Positions 53,531 through 61,472 of a stretch of DNA of 61,472 nucleotides are shown here, piece by piece. The notes below the pieces were generated by a model, which was given only the letters and a program-made list of their open reading frames with translations, was not told where the DNA came from and did not search any database. The position numbers and the translations under genes are program-made. The stretch's first letter is position 1, and every line of letters starts with the position of its first letter. The stretch comes from Sphingobium sp. (GTDB taxonomy: Bacteria > Pseudomonadota > Alphaproteobacteria > Sphingomonadales > Sphingomonadaceae): the NCBI GenBank assembly GCA_003248935.1, contig QFQF01000018.1:1-61472 (forward strand), given 5' to 3'.

Positions 53531-54735
53531 CAATTGAACATCGTCCCGTCCTCAAGCCGCGCGACCGGCAGATAGGCCGGCTTGTACGGATATTTCGCGG
53601 CCTCGGCCTCATCGATGTCCACGCCATGCCCGATCGTGTCGCCGGGATGCAGGTAGCCGCCGGCGAAATGATAAGCATGGGGGAAGACCGCGTCAGTCTC
53701 CGGCGTATGCCGCATATATTCCTGGATACCGAAATTTGGCACCCAGCTGTCGAAATGAAGCGCCGCCCCCATCGAAACGGGCGAAAGGTCGGTCGCGCCG
53801 TGGGCACCGGTCTGGACCTGATAGAGAGCCGCGAGGTTTGCGATGGTGCGCAGGTGCGTGATGCCGCCAGCCCGGACGACGGGCGTACGGATGAAATCGA
53901 TCAACTGGTTCTGGATGAGGTCCTTGCAATCCCAGATCGTGTTGAAGATTTCACCGACCGCGAGCGGGATGGTGGTGTGCTGCCGGATCAGGCGAAAGGC
54001 CTCCTGGTTCTCGCAAGGCGTTGCATCCTCGAGCCAGAACAGACCGTAGGGTTCGAGCGACTTGCCCAGTCGAGCCGCCTCGATCGGCCGGAGCCGATGG
54101 TGGACGTCGTGGAGCAGATGATAATCGAAACCGAATCGATCGCGGAGCCGATCGAACAGTTTCGGTGCGAAGTTCAGATACTTGGCCGAATCCCATATGG
54201 CCTCGGTGGGCAAGGCGGCATCTGCGGGTTCGTAGAAGTTCTTGCCGCGACCGACGCCGTAGACCGTCGACAGGCCCGGGATGCCCGACTGAGCACGAAT
54301 GGCGCGATAGCCCAGATCGATATAGCGGGCGACTTCGTCCACCGTCTCCTCAATATCGGCGCCATTGGCATGACCATAAACAAGCACGCCGTCGCGGCTC
54401 TTGCCACCGAGCATGTCATAGAGCGGCATGCCCGCCATCTTGGCCTTGATATCCCACAACGCCATGTCGATCGCGGCGATCGCGGACATCGTCACCGGCC
54501 CCCGGCGCCAATAGGCGCCGCGATAGAAATACTGCCAGATATCCTCGATTTTGTGCGGATCCCTGCCGATGAGGCAGGGGATGGCATGATCCTCAAGATA
54601 GGAGGCCACCGCGAGTTCCCGACCGTTCAGGGTCGCATCCCCCACACCGTACACACCCTGGTCGGTCATGATCTTCACGGTCACGAAATTACGGCCCGGG
54701 CAGGTCACGATCACTTTGGCGGCGTCAATTTTCAT
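53527..54735 (-). CDS. manD: D-mannonate dehydratase, enolase superfamily (ManD)
   Basis: This 402-aa enolase-superfamily enzyme dehydrates D-mannonate to KDG. The sequence is very close in pattern to characterised sphingomonad ManD: MKIDAAKVIVTCPGRNFVTV, VYGHANGADIEETVDEV, RAQSGIPGLSTVYGVGRGKN, HDVHHRLRPIEAARLGKSLE, LFWLEDATPCENQEAFRLIR and HGATDLSPVSMGAALHFDSW. Metal ligands are Asp/Glu in the DVHHR, LEDAT and VGEIF segments. It is used instead of the unrelated UxuA. It heads the manD-kdgK-gntR operon, divergent from gntR copy 2. Confidence 0.95.
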   Translation of the reverse strand: MKIDAAKVIVTCPGRNFVTVKIMTDQGVYGVGDATLNGRELAVASYLEDHAIPCLIGRDPHKIEDIWQYFYRGAYWRRGPVTMSAIAAIDMALWDIKAKMAGMPLYDMLGGKSRDGVLVYGHANGADIEETVDEVARYIDLGYRAIRAQSGIPGLSTVYGVGRGKNFYEPADAALPTEAIWDSAKYLNFAPKLFDRLRDRFGFDYHLLHDVHHRLRPIEAARLGKSLEPYGLFWLEDATPCENQEAFRLIRQHTTIPLAVGEIFNTIWDCKDLIQNQLIDFIRTPVVRAGGITHLRTIANLAALYQVQTGAHGATDLSPVSMGAALHFDSWVPNFGIQEYMRHTPETDAVFPHAYHFAGGYLHPGDTIGHGVDIDEAEAAKYPYKPAYLPVARLEDGTMFNW

Positions 54736-54760
54736 GGATGATCCTGTGCGGTAGCGTTAT

Positions 54761-54798
54761 AATTGGACAGCCTTGACCGTCCATAATTGGTCTGTCAA
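54761..54798. promoter_or_regulatory. GntR-type operators between manD and gntR copy 2
   Basis: AATTGGACAG (54761-54770) and AATTGGTCTGTCAA (54785-54798) are two copies of the same element, spaced 24 bases apart, in the 107-base divergent region. A bound regulator could control manD on one side and gntR-uxaC-uxuB on the other. Confidence 0.72.
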
Positions 54799-54842
54799 TA
54801 AATAAGACCTGTCAGGCCGATATTTGGAAGCCATCGAAACAT

Positions 54843-55616
54843 ATGAACCGCGAGGAAACCGGGGGACGCCCCACCAGCCCATCCGAACGCCTTTACCGGG
54901 AAGTCGTCCGGGTACTGACCCAGCGGATCGCGGATGGCGTTTACCCTGTTGCCGGACGGCTACCGGCCGAACGCGAAATTTCCGCGGAATTCAATGTCAG
55001 TCGGCCTACCGCGCGCGAAGCCATTATCGCGCTGGAGGTTCAGGGGCTGGTGGAGGTCAGGACCGGATCGGGTGCCTATGTTCGGGCCAAGGGCCGCAGC
55101 GACCTGTCGAAATTCAACGTGAGCGCGTTCGAACTGACCGAGGCGCGCCTGCTGATCGAAGCCGAGGCGGCGGCGCTGGCCGCCGTGAGCATCACCGACG
55201 ATGAGCTGGAAGAACTCCGGCGACTCGTCACCATCATCGAGCATGAGGATGCGAACCCGGTCATGGCGGAAACCGCCGATCGGGAATTCCACCTGCTGAT
55301 CGCGACCGCCTCGCGCAACACCGCCGTGCTGCACAGCGTCCAGTCCCTGTGGGAACTCAGGCATGCCTCCCCGGAATGCGCCTTGCTCCATGCGAAGGCG
55401 CGCACCGCAAAGGTGAGACCAAAGGTGGAAGAGCATATGGTGATCATCGATGCTCTCGCCTCCCGCGACCCCGCCGCCGCACGGAGCACGATGCGCGCCC
55501 ATCTCAGCGCCGTGATCGAGCATCTGCTTTTCTCCACGGAGGAGGAAGCGATCCAGCGCGTGAGGAAAGCGACGCAGGACAACTGGGCCCGCTTCGCCCG
55601 TGCGGTGGCAATGTGA
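54843..55616 (+). CDS. GntR family regulator, FadR/FCD type (copy 2)
   Basis: This 257-aa paralogue of the 51716-52510 regulator has RLPAEREISAEFNVSRPTAR and EAIIALEVQGLVEVRTGSGA in the winged helix and an FCD domain with ELTEARLLIEAEAAALAAVS and ADREFHLLIATASRNTA. Only the Thr/Val before the second recognition turn and a few flanking residues differ. It is the first gene of the plus-strand operon with uxaC and uxuB, and lies next to two operator copies, consistent with autoregulation. Confidence 0.9.
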   Translation: MNREETGGRPTSPSERLYREVVRVLTQRIADGVYPVAGRLPAEREISAEFNVSRPTAREAIIALEVQGLVEVRTGSGAYVRAKGRSDLSKFNVSAFELTEARLLIEAEAAALAAVSITDDELEELRRLVTIIEHEDANPVMAETADREFHLLIATASRNTAVLHSVQSLWELRHASPECALLHAKARTAKVRPKVEEHMVIIDALASRDPAAARSTMRAHLSAVIEHLLFSTEEEAIQRVRKATQDNWARFARAVAM

Positions 55617-55618
55617 CG

Positions 55619-57010
55619 ATGGTACTGGAACTGCATCCCGACCGCCTGTTTCCGGCCGATCCCGATACGAGGCGGATCGCGCGACGGCTTTATGCGGCGG
55701 TCGAAACGCTGCCGATCATCAGTCCGCATGGACATACCGACCCGCGCTGGTTTGCCGAGAACGCGCCGTTCGAGGATGCCGCGAGCCTGCTCCTCCGGCC
55801 GGACCATTATGTGTTCCGGATGCTGTACAGCCAGGGAGTTCCTCTCGAGGCGATCGGCATCGGCTCTTCCGTCAGTGCGCGTGATGCATGGCGGGTCCTT
55901 GCGGAACATTATCATCTCTTCCGCGGAACCCCGTCGCGGCTGTGGCTCGACTGGGTGTTCCATGCCGTGTTCGGCCTGAAAGTCCGCCTGACGGCAGAGA
56001 CGGCCGATCTCTACTTCGATTCGATTGGCGAGCAGCTTGCCCGGCCGGAATTCCGCCCGCGCGCGCTTTACGACCAGTTCGGCATCGAAGTGCTGGCGAC
56101 GACGGAATCTCCGCTTGATCCGCTTCATCATCATGCCGCGATCCGGGCCTCCGGATGGCAGGGCCGCGTCATCACCGCGTTTCGCCCCGATCCTGTAGTG
56201 GACCCCGAGTTCGAGGGCTTTGCCGAAAATCTCGCCCTGCTGGGGCAGATGACCGGCGAGGACACAGCACGCTATGGGGGCTATCTTGCGGCGCTCCGCA
56301 ACCGCCGCGCCTTTTTCGCTGCCGCCGGCGCGACGTCCACCGATCACGGCCACCCCACTGCGGCAACCGCTGAACTCGATCGCGGTGAGGCCGAGGCGCT
56401 GTTCGCAGCAGTGCGCGGCGGCGGGGCCACGAAGGAACAGGCCGAGATCTTCCGCGCACATATGCTGATGGTGATGGCGGAGATGAGCGTCGAGGACGGG
56501 CTGGTGATGCAATTGCATCCCGGGTCCTGCCGCAACCATAACCGCATGCTGTTCGAACGTTTTGGTAGGGACAAGGGGGCCGACATTCCAACGCGCACCG
56601 ATTTCGTCGGCGCGCTGCGGCCGCTGCTGGACCGCTTTGGCAACGACCCGCGACTGACACTGATCCTGTTCACGCTTGATGAGAGCGTATATTCGCGTGA
56701 ACTGGCGCCGCTGGCCGGGCATTATCCGGCGCTGAAGCTGGGACCGGCATGGTGGTTCCATGACAGTCCGGAGGGGATGCTGCGTTTCCGCCAGCACACC
56801 ACCGAGACTGCGGGCTTCTACAATCTTGTCGGGTTCAATGACGACACCCGCGCTTTCCTGTCGATCCCGGCGCGTCATGACGTGGCGCGACGAATCGATT
56901 GCGCCTATCTGGCAAAACTGGTCGTCGAACATCAGATCGACGAAGCCGAAGCCGCCGAACTTGCAGTCGATCTCTCCTATCGGCTGGTCAAGGCGGCATA
57001 TCGGCTATGA
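55619..57010 (+). CDS. uxaC: Uronate isomerase
   Basis: This 463-aa amidohydrolase-superfamily isomerase converts D-glucuronate to D-fructuronate (or galacturonate to tagaturonate). Markers are IISPHGHTDPRWFAENAPF with the HxH metal pair, LYDQFGIEVLATTESPLDPL, GLVMQLHPGSCRNHNRMLFE and KLGPAWWFHDSPEGMLRFRQ. ATG 55619 is chosen; a GTG at 55613 overlapping the gntR stop is equally possible. It ends by overlapping uxuB (ATGA). Confidence 0.94.
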   Translation: MVLELHPDRLFPADPDTRRIARRLYAAVETLPIISPHGHTDPRWFAENAPFEDAASLLLRPDHYVFRMLYSQGVPLEAIGIGSSVSARDAWRVLAEHYHLFRGTPSRLWLDWVFHAVFGLKVRLTAETADLYFDSIGEQLARPEFRPRALYDQFGIEVLATTESPLDPLHHHAAIRASGWQGRVITAFRPDPVVDPEFEGFAENLALLGQMTGEDTARYGGYLAALRNRRAFFAAAGATSTDHGHPTAATAELDRGEAEALFAAVRGGGATKEQAEIFRAHMLMVMAEMSVEDGLVMQLHPGSCRNHNRMLFERFGRDKGADIPTRTDFVGALRPLLDRFGNDPRLTLILFTLDESVYSRELAPLAGHYPALKLGPAWWFHDSPEGMLRFRQHTTETAGFYNLVGFNDDTRAFLSIPARHDVARRIDCAYLAKLVVEHQIDEAEAAELAVDLSYRLVKAAYRL

Positions 57011-58473
57011 GTATCGAGTCCCGCGATCGACCGCGCCTGTCGTTTGCTACCCTGCCTGGCGATATTGCGAAGCCAGCCTATGCCCGCGATCCCACGCGCA
57101 ATGGCATCGTCCATCTCGGCCTCGGCGCGTTCCACCGCGCGCATCAGGCCGTCTATACGGACGACGCCATAGCCGCGGGCGATACCGGTTGGGGAATTGT
57201 CGGGGTTTCGATGCGATCGGCGGCGGTGCGTGACGCGCTGATGCCGCAGGATTGCCTTTACATGGTCGAGGAGCGGGCAGCCTCCGGCCAGCATCGGAGG
57301 CTGATCGGAGCGCTCAATTCAGCCCTCGTGGCACCGGAAGAACCCGATAAGGTCATCGCGGCGCTCTCCGATCCTGCCGTACATGTCGTCACACTGACGG
57401 TCACCGAAAGCGGCTATCACCGGGACCCGGGCTCAAACCGGCTGCTGGTCGACGCGGCCGACGTCGCACATGACCTGTCGGGCGGTGCGCCACGGACCAT
57501 TTTCGGTTTTCTGGCGACGGCGCTCGATCGGCGCGCCGCATCCCAGGCGGGACCATTGACGATCCTGTCATGCGACAACATGCCGGACAACGGTCGCCTT
57601 CTGGGCGGATTGCTGACGGATTACCTCGATGCCCGGGGTCAAGGGACGCCGGATGGCTGGACCACCCCCAGCAGTATGGTCGACAGGATCGTGCCGGCGA
57701 CGACTGCGGAGGATATCGCCCGTTTGCCCGTCGAGGATCGGGGGCTGACGGTGTGTGAGCCGTTCCGCCAGTGGGTGATCGAGGATCGCTTTGCCGGACC
57801 ACGCCCCGCATGGGAAGCGGGAGGAGCCCAGATCGTCGACGACGTCCGGCCGTTCGAGCTTGCCAAGCTGCGCCTTCTCAATGGTGCGCATTCGGCTCTC
57901 GCTTATTGGGGACTACCCCTTGGCCATGCCTATGTGCACCAGGCGATTAGGGACAAGGAACTCGCCGCGTTCGTGCGCCGGCAACTTCTGCTGGAAGCGG
58001 CGCCGAGCCTGCCCCGGTCGCGTTCTCTCGACGCCGCCTCCTATGTCGAGGCGATCTTCCGCCGCTTCGACAATCCGGCATTGCCGCATCGACTGGCCCA
58101 GATCGCTATGGACGGATCTCAGAAGCTGCCGCAGCGATGGCTGGCAACCGTCGTGGAACGGGATGCCAGGGGCGAACGCAGCCCTGCGCACATATCGAGC
58201 ATTGCCGGATGGCTGGCCTTCGTCGGTGAGCGGGCGAATGCCGGCGAGTTGGTCGCTGATCCCCTGGCCGCGCGGCTTCGGGATATCTGGACCAGTCGCG
58301 GAGAACCAGCCGGGATCGCACGGGCGATGATTCAGTCATCGGGTGTCTTTCCAGCCGTTTTCTGCCAGAAGGAGCATCTGTGTCGACAGGTGGAGCATGC
58401 GCTGGCCGATATCCTGACGAGAGGATTGCGGTTCGCGATGACCGCAAGTTTACGCGAGTCACAATCGGACTGA
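57007..58473 (+). CDS. uxuB: Fructuronate reductase (mannitol dehydrogenase family)
   Basis: This 488-aa long-chain NAD-dependent dehydrogenase reduces D-fructuronate to D-mannonate. The dinucleotide site is IVHLGLGAFHRAHQAVYTDD; TVTESGYHRDPGSNRLLVD, LSCDNMPDNGRLLGGLL and the catalytic Lys region FELAKLRLLNGAHSALAYWG follow. The mannonate made is the substrate of ManD on the opposite strand. Tagaturonate reductase cannot be strictly excluded, but ManD next door supports the fructuronate assignment. Confidence 0.88.
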   Translation: MSIESRDRPRLSFATLPGDIAKPAYARDPTRNGIVHLGLGAFHRAHQAVYTDDAIAAGDTGWGIVGVSMRSAAVRDALMPQDCLYMVEERAASGQHRRLIGALNSALVAPEEPDKVIAALSDPAVHVVTLTVTESGYHRDPGSNRLLVDAADVAHDLSGGAPRTIFGFLATALDRRAASQAGPLTILSCDNMPDNGRLLGGLLTDYLDARGQGTPDGWTTPSSMVDRIVPATTAEDIARLPVEDRGLTVCEPFRQWVIEDRFAGPRPAWEAGGAQIVDDVRPFELAKLRLLNGAHSALAYWGLPLGHAYVHQAIRDKELAAFVRRQLLLEAAPSLPRSRSLDAASYVEAIFRRFDNPALPHRLAQIAMDGSQKLPQRWLATVVERDARGERSPAHISSIAGWLAFVGERANAGELVADPLAARLRDIWTSRGEPAGIARAMIQSSGVFPAVFCQKEHLCRQVEHALADILTRGLRFAMTASLRESQSD

Positions 58474-58477
58474 CATA

Positions 58478-58504
58478 TTGACTGTCCAATTTTGACCATA
58501 TACA
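58478..58504 (+). promoter_or_regulatory. GntR-type operator and promoter for MFS/Gfo genes
   Basis: TTGACT (58478-58483), a 15-base spacer and TATACA (58499-58504), with TTGACTGTCCAATT (58478-58491) being the reverse complement of the 14-mer. The layout equals that at 51671-51697. A TGACCA...TTGGTCA dyad (58493-58516) lies over the start site. Confidence 0.7.
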
Positions 58505-58534
58505 CCCCATTTGGTCATATAGATTTGCGCCGAC

Positions 58535-59899
58535 ATGGAGGGCCGCATGGACGAAAAAAGCGGTCCCTGGTGGAAAGGCATTACCGCCTACCAATGGCTC
58601 GTCTTCGCGGTCGCATCGGGCGCGTGGCTTTTCGATACCATGGATCAGCGCCTGTTCTCGCTGGCACGCGTACCCGCGCTCGGCGATCTGATGGGCCTCC
58701 CCCCCTCGCATATCGACGTGCAGGCTTTCGCAAAGGTCGTGACGGCGGTCTTCCTCGTCGGCTGGGGCCTGGGTGGATTGATCATCGGCCCCCTTGGTGA
58801 CCGCTACGGGCGGGTCCGGCTGCTGGCGATTTCGATCCTGCTCTACTCGATATGCACGGGAATCACCGCATTGTGCCAGACGGCCGTCGAGTTTGCGGCG
58901 CTACGGTTCATCACCGGGCTTGGCATCGGCGGCGTGTTCGGGCTCGCCGTCGCGATCATCGTCGATACCGTCGACGGACGCGCGCGGCTCGCAATGCTGG
59001 CAGGGCTGCAAATCCTGTCCACCGTCGGCAATGTCGGGTCTGCCTTCGTGAAGATGGGCGTCGACGATCTCGCCCGGCAGGATGTGATCGCCGCGGATGC
59101 GGTGTGGCGATGGTTGTTCGCGATCGGCGCCTTGCCTGCGCTGATCGCCATTGTCGCCCTTGTCGGCCTGAACGAGCCGCGCCCCTGGCGGGATCGCATG
59201 GCGCAGGGGAAACTGCCCCGGGGGGCGTTCGGCGCCTATGTGGATCTGTTCGGTAACCGGCAGGAACGACGCGGTCTCCTGATCGGTAGCCTCCTCGCCA
59301 TCGCCGGAGTGATCGGTTTGTGGGGGATCGGCGAATATGCCGTCGACCTGCAGCACGCCGTCTTCACGGCCTATTACGAACCGCGATTGGGGCATGAGGC
59401 GGCGGGCCCGGTGGTCGCCGCCGCCAAGAACTGGGCGTACATGCTGCAGATGGCGGGCGGTGCGGCGGGCATGCTGATCTTCACGATGATCGCCGACCGG
59501 CGTGGACGGCGCCCCGCCTTTCTCACCGGTTTCGCCGCGGCGTTTTTCGTCACGGTATTCGTCTATGCGCGTCTGGAAACGCCTCTCGACGCTTACTGGA
59601 TGATGCCATTGATGGGAGCCGCGCAGTTCAGCCTGTTCGCCGGGTTCTCGATCTATCTGCCTGAGCTTTTCGGGTCCGCTGCACGCGGCACCGGTGTGTC
59701 CTTCACATATAATCTCGGACGTTTTGCCGCTGCCGCCGGCAGTTTCGGTTCGGCATGGCTGAGCACCGGCCTGTTCGGAGGCTTCCCCGCCCCAGACCCG
59801 CTCCGCTACTCGGCCATGGCGATGTGCCTGATTTTCCTGGTTGGCTTTGCTGCGGCCTGGCACGCGCCCGAAACGCGCGGCCAGCCCCTCCCCGCATGA
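58535..59899 (+). CDS. MFS sugar/uronate transporter
   Basis: This 454-aa protein has twelve predicted membrane segments and the charged motifs LIIGPLGDRYGRVRLL (loop 2-3) and FTMIADRRGRRPAFLTGF (loop 8-9). Helix 1 contains LFDTMDQRLFSLARVPAL, seen in a group of sphingomonad sugar carriers. The start may be ATG 58535 or ATG 58547, the latter preceded by GGAGGG. Under the GntR-type promoter it likely imports the uronate or its processed form from the periplasm. Confidence 0.85.
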   Translation: MEGRMDEKSGPWWKGITAYQWLVFAVASGAWLFDTMDQRLFSLARVPALGDLMGLPPSHIDVQAFAKVVTAVFLVGWGLGGLIIGPLGDRYGRVRLLAISILLYSICTGITALCQTAVEFAALRFITGLGIGGVFGLAVAIIVDTVDGRARLAMLAGLQILSTVGNVGSAFVKMGVDDLARQDVIAADAVWRWLFAIGALPALIAIVALVGLNEPRPWRDRMAQGKLPRGAFGAYVDLFGNRQERRGLLIGSLLAIAGVIGLWGIGEYAVDLQHAVFTAYYEPRLGHEAAGPVVAAAKNWAYMLQMAGGAAGMLIFTMIADRRGRRPAFLTGFAAAFFVTVFVYARLETPLDAYWMMPLMGAAQFSLFAGFSIYLPELFGSAARGTGVSFTYNLGRFAAAAGSFGSAWLSTGLFGGFPAPDPLRYSAMAMCLIFLVGFAAAWHAPETRGQPLPA

Positions 59900-59915
59900 T
59901 AATGAAAGGTATATG

Positions 59916-61127
59916 ATGAGCCGTCCCGTCAGAGTGGGTGTCATTGGCGCAGGCTTTTCGGCGCATTTCCACCTTGCCAGCTACAGCAAGGTGCGAGGCC
60001 CCGCATTTGAGGTGACTGCAATCGCGGGACGTGATCGCAGCAAGGCCGCAGCGCTTGCGGACCAGTACGGCCTTACACGCGTACTCGACGATGCCGATGC
60101 ACTGATCGCCGATCCGAATATCGACGTCGTGGATCTGTGTGTGCCCAACCACCTACACGTCCCTCTGGTGCTGAAGGCGGCCGCACACGGCAAGCACATC
60201 ATCTGTGAGAAGCCGTTGGGCGGCTTCTTCGGTCCGGAGGGAGCGTCCGCCGAATGGTCCGCCCACAACTATCCGCGGCAATCCATGTTCGATGCGGTGA
60301 TCGACCAGCTCGGCACCGTCGGGGAAGCGGTTCGGGCCGCCGGCGTCACCTTCTGCTACGCCGAGAACTGGATTTATGCGCCGCCGATTGCCAAACTCAA
60401 CCGGCTCATGGCGGCGAGCGGATCAACGATTATGCGCATCGAGGGCGAAGAATCGCATTCGGGGTCTCATGCCGCCTATTCGCGGCGGTGGCGCATGGCG
60501 GGCGGCGGTTCTCTGCTGCGGCTGTGCGTGCATCCCATCGGCGCGGCGCTGCACGTGAAATATGAGGAAGGCAGGCGGCGAAACGGACGACCGATCCGAC
60601 CCGTCGCGGTGACATGTCATATCGCCAATCTGACGGGCATCGACTCCTTCCGCGCCGAGGAGCCCAAGCATGTCGTGACCGGGTGGGACGATGTCGAGGA
60701 CTACGCCAGCCTGATCGTCGAATTCGAGGACGGATCGGTGGCGCAGCTTACCTCGACCGACACGCGGCTGGGCGGGATACGCAATTTCCTGAGCGCCTAT
60801 GGTTCACGCGCCGTCGTCACCGCGAACATCAACCCCAATACCGTCTGCCAGGCCTACACGCCCGACAGCGCCTATTTCGACAGCGAGTACATCGTCGAAA
60901 AGACCGAGACCAAGGCGGGATGGTCGTTCCCTGCCCCCGACGAGGACCTGATCACGGGGTATCCGGCGGAGCTTGAGGATTTCGTTTCCTCGATCAGCGA
61001 AGGCCGCGCGCCCAAGAGCGACATGATGATGGCGCAGGACGTGCTGCTTCTCGTCTATGCCGGATATCTGAGCGCGGCGGAACGGCGCACGGTTGACGTC
61101 AGGCCGTACCTCCACGGCGCTGGTTAG
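59916..61127 (+). CDS. Gfo/Idh/MocA family NAD(P)-dependent oxidoreductase
   Basis: This 403-aa protein has the Rossmann start VRVGVIGAGFSAHFHLASYS and the family EKP motif (KHIICEKPLGGFFG, catalytic Lys). The C-terminal beta-sheet domain has EGEESHSGSHAAYSRRWRMA and LLRLCVHPIGAALHVKYEEG with the usual His. Members oxidise or reduce sugar hydroxyls, for example 3-keto-sugars. ATG 59916 is chosen (GAAAGG upstream). Being co-transcribed with the MFS carrier, it may reduce or oxidise the sugar released by the periplasmic GMC system. Confidence 0.88.
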   Translation: MSRPVRVGVIGAGFSAHFHLASYSKVRGPAFEVTAIAGRDRSKAAALADQYGLTRVLDDADALIADPNIDVVDLCVPNHLHVPLVLKAAAHGKHIICEKPLGGFFGPEGASAEWSAHNYPRQSMFDAVIDQLGTVGEAVRAAGVTFCYAENWIYAPPIAKLNRLMAASGSTIMRIEGEESHSGSHAAYSRRWRMAGGGSLLRLCVHPIGAALHVKYEEGRRRNGRPIRPVAVTCHIANLTGIDSFRAEEPKHVVTGWDDVEDYASLIVEFEDGSVAQLTSTDTRLGGIRNFLSAYGSRAVVTANINPNTVCQAYTPDSAYFDSEYIVEKTETKAGWSFPAPDEDLITGYPAELEDFVSSISEGRAPKSDMMMAQDVLLLVYAGYLSAAERRTVDVRPYLHGAG

Positions 61128-61472
61128 GGTCAGGACCTAACTTAAACCAAATAGCCTCCGGTACACCCAGCGCGGTTCAACTCGACGATTTTACTTGATT
61201 CAACTGAGAGTATAAAAAAGAATTTTGATACGCGGCCAAGGCAGTTCACCAATCGAGCGACGTCGCTTTTCGACTTCGATATTTTCTATCGGTCCATTGG
61301 AGCAGGCGCTTCGTGAGAGGCCGGGTGCTTACCGCAGCTGACGGCCCGCTTTCTTTCGCGCGCCGGTCATCATTTAGAGGCTATGTCAGAACGCTAACGT
61401 AACGGTAGACGATCGAGTTTCACTATGATTCCGAGGGGTTGCGAGACCAACCTTGGAAGCCATTATGTGGAA
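61128..61472. other. Terminal non-coding segment
   Basis: These 345 bases after the Gfo/Idh/MocA gene hold no convincing reading frame. Base composition falls at about 61190-61235 (AT-rich) and the final 100 bases contain no motif I recognise. It may be the edge of a further mobile element, but I see no inverted repeat that proves it. Confidence 0.4.

Overview
The window looks like a chromosomal catabolic region of a GC-rich sphingomonad-type alphaproteobacterium. This is inferred from the number of TonB-dependent receptors, the ManD-type mannonate dehydratase, the ferulate gene order ferC / ferBA, a MucR-like domain and the types of insertion sequence. No rRNA, tRNA or CRISPR array was seen.

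Layout. 1-8.8 kb: an IS66 element (cut by the window edge) with a pRiA4b ORF-3-like passenger. It is followed by a surface-sugar cassette (rmd, gmd, sulfotransferase, and a methyltransferase with a MucR-like N-terminus) embedded in decayed IS3 and IS5 copies. One IS5 relic carries a nested 103-bp MITE. 8.8-13 kb: housekeeping-like membrane genes (HAD-like membrane protein, Bax inhibitor-1 family, zinc ribbon, OmpA family). 13-27.6 kb: an amine/amide catabolic island with a TonB receptor, a periplasmic amidohydrolase, an aminotransferase-fold enzyme plus kinase pair, an APC permease, a UreH/DsbD-like membrane protein, a copper amine oxidase, a TetR regulator, an amidase and an acetylpolyamine-type deacetylase. 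27.7-42 kb: aromatic catabolism with pobR-pobA-pcaHGBL (4-hydroxybenzoate and protocatechuate 3,4-cleavage) and ferC / vdh-ferB-ferA-DUF3237-MFS-vanA (ferulate to vanillin to vanillate to protocatechuate). It ends in a scar with a truncated NasT-like gene, a tetranucleotide repeat and an IS110 remnant. 42.8-44.5 kb: a second copy of the amidohydrolase. 44.8-61.1 kb: a glycoside/uronate island with a TonB receptor, two Tat-exported TIM-barrel proteins, a GMC oxidoreductase with its Tat-exported small subunit, two GntR regulators, kdgK, manD, uxaC, uxuB, an MFS transporter and a Gfo/Idh/MocA protein.

How the parts work together. Two shared cis-elements tie the islands together. A 16-bp palindrome (ideal CTCGACTATAGTCGAG) overlaps the -10 box of five similar promoters. 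They drive both amidohydrolases, the aminotransferase/kinase pair, the copper amine oxidase operon and the amidase operon, which predicts one TetR regulon. A 14-bp element (AATTGGWCWGTCAA) lies at three promoters of the uronate island, with a weaker copy before its TonB receptor, which predicts one GntR regulon. The uronate enzymes give a route from glucuronate through fructuronate and mannonate to KDG and KDPG. The GMC/TIM-barrel/TonB part looks like a periplasmic oxidative deglycosylation module feeding that route. The amide island and the ferulate/4-hydroxybenzoate cluster together could consume plant hydroxycinnamic acid amides. Those two proposals are inferences.
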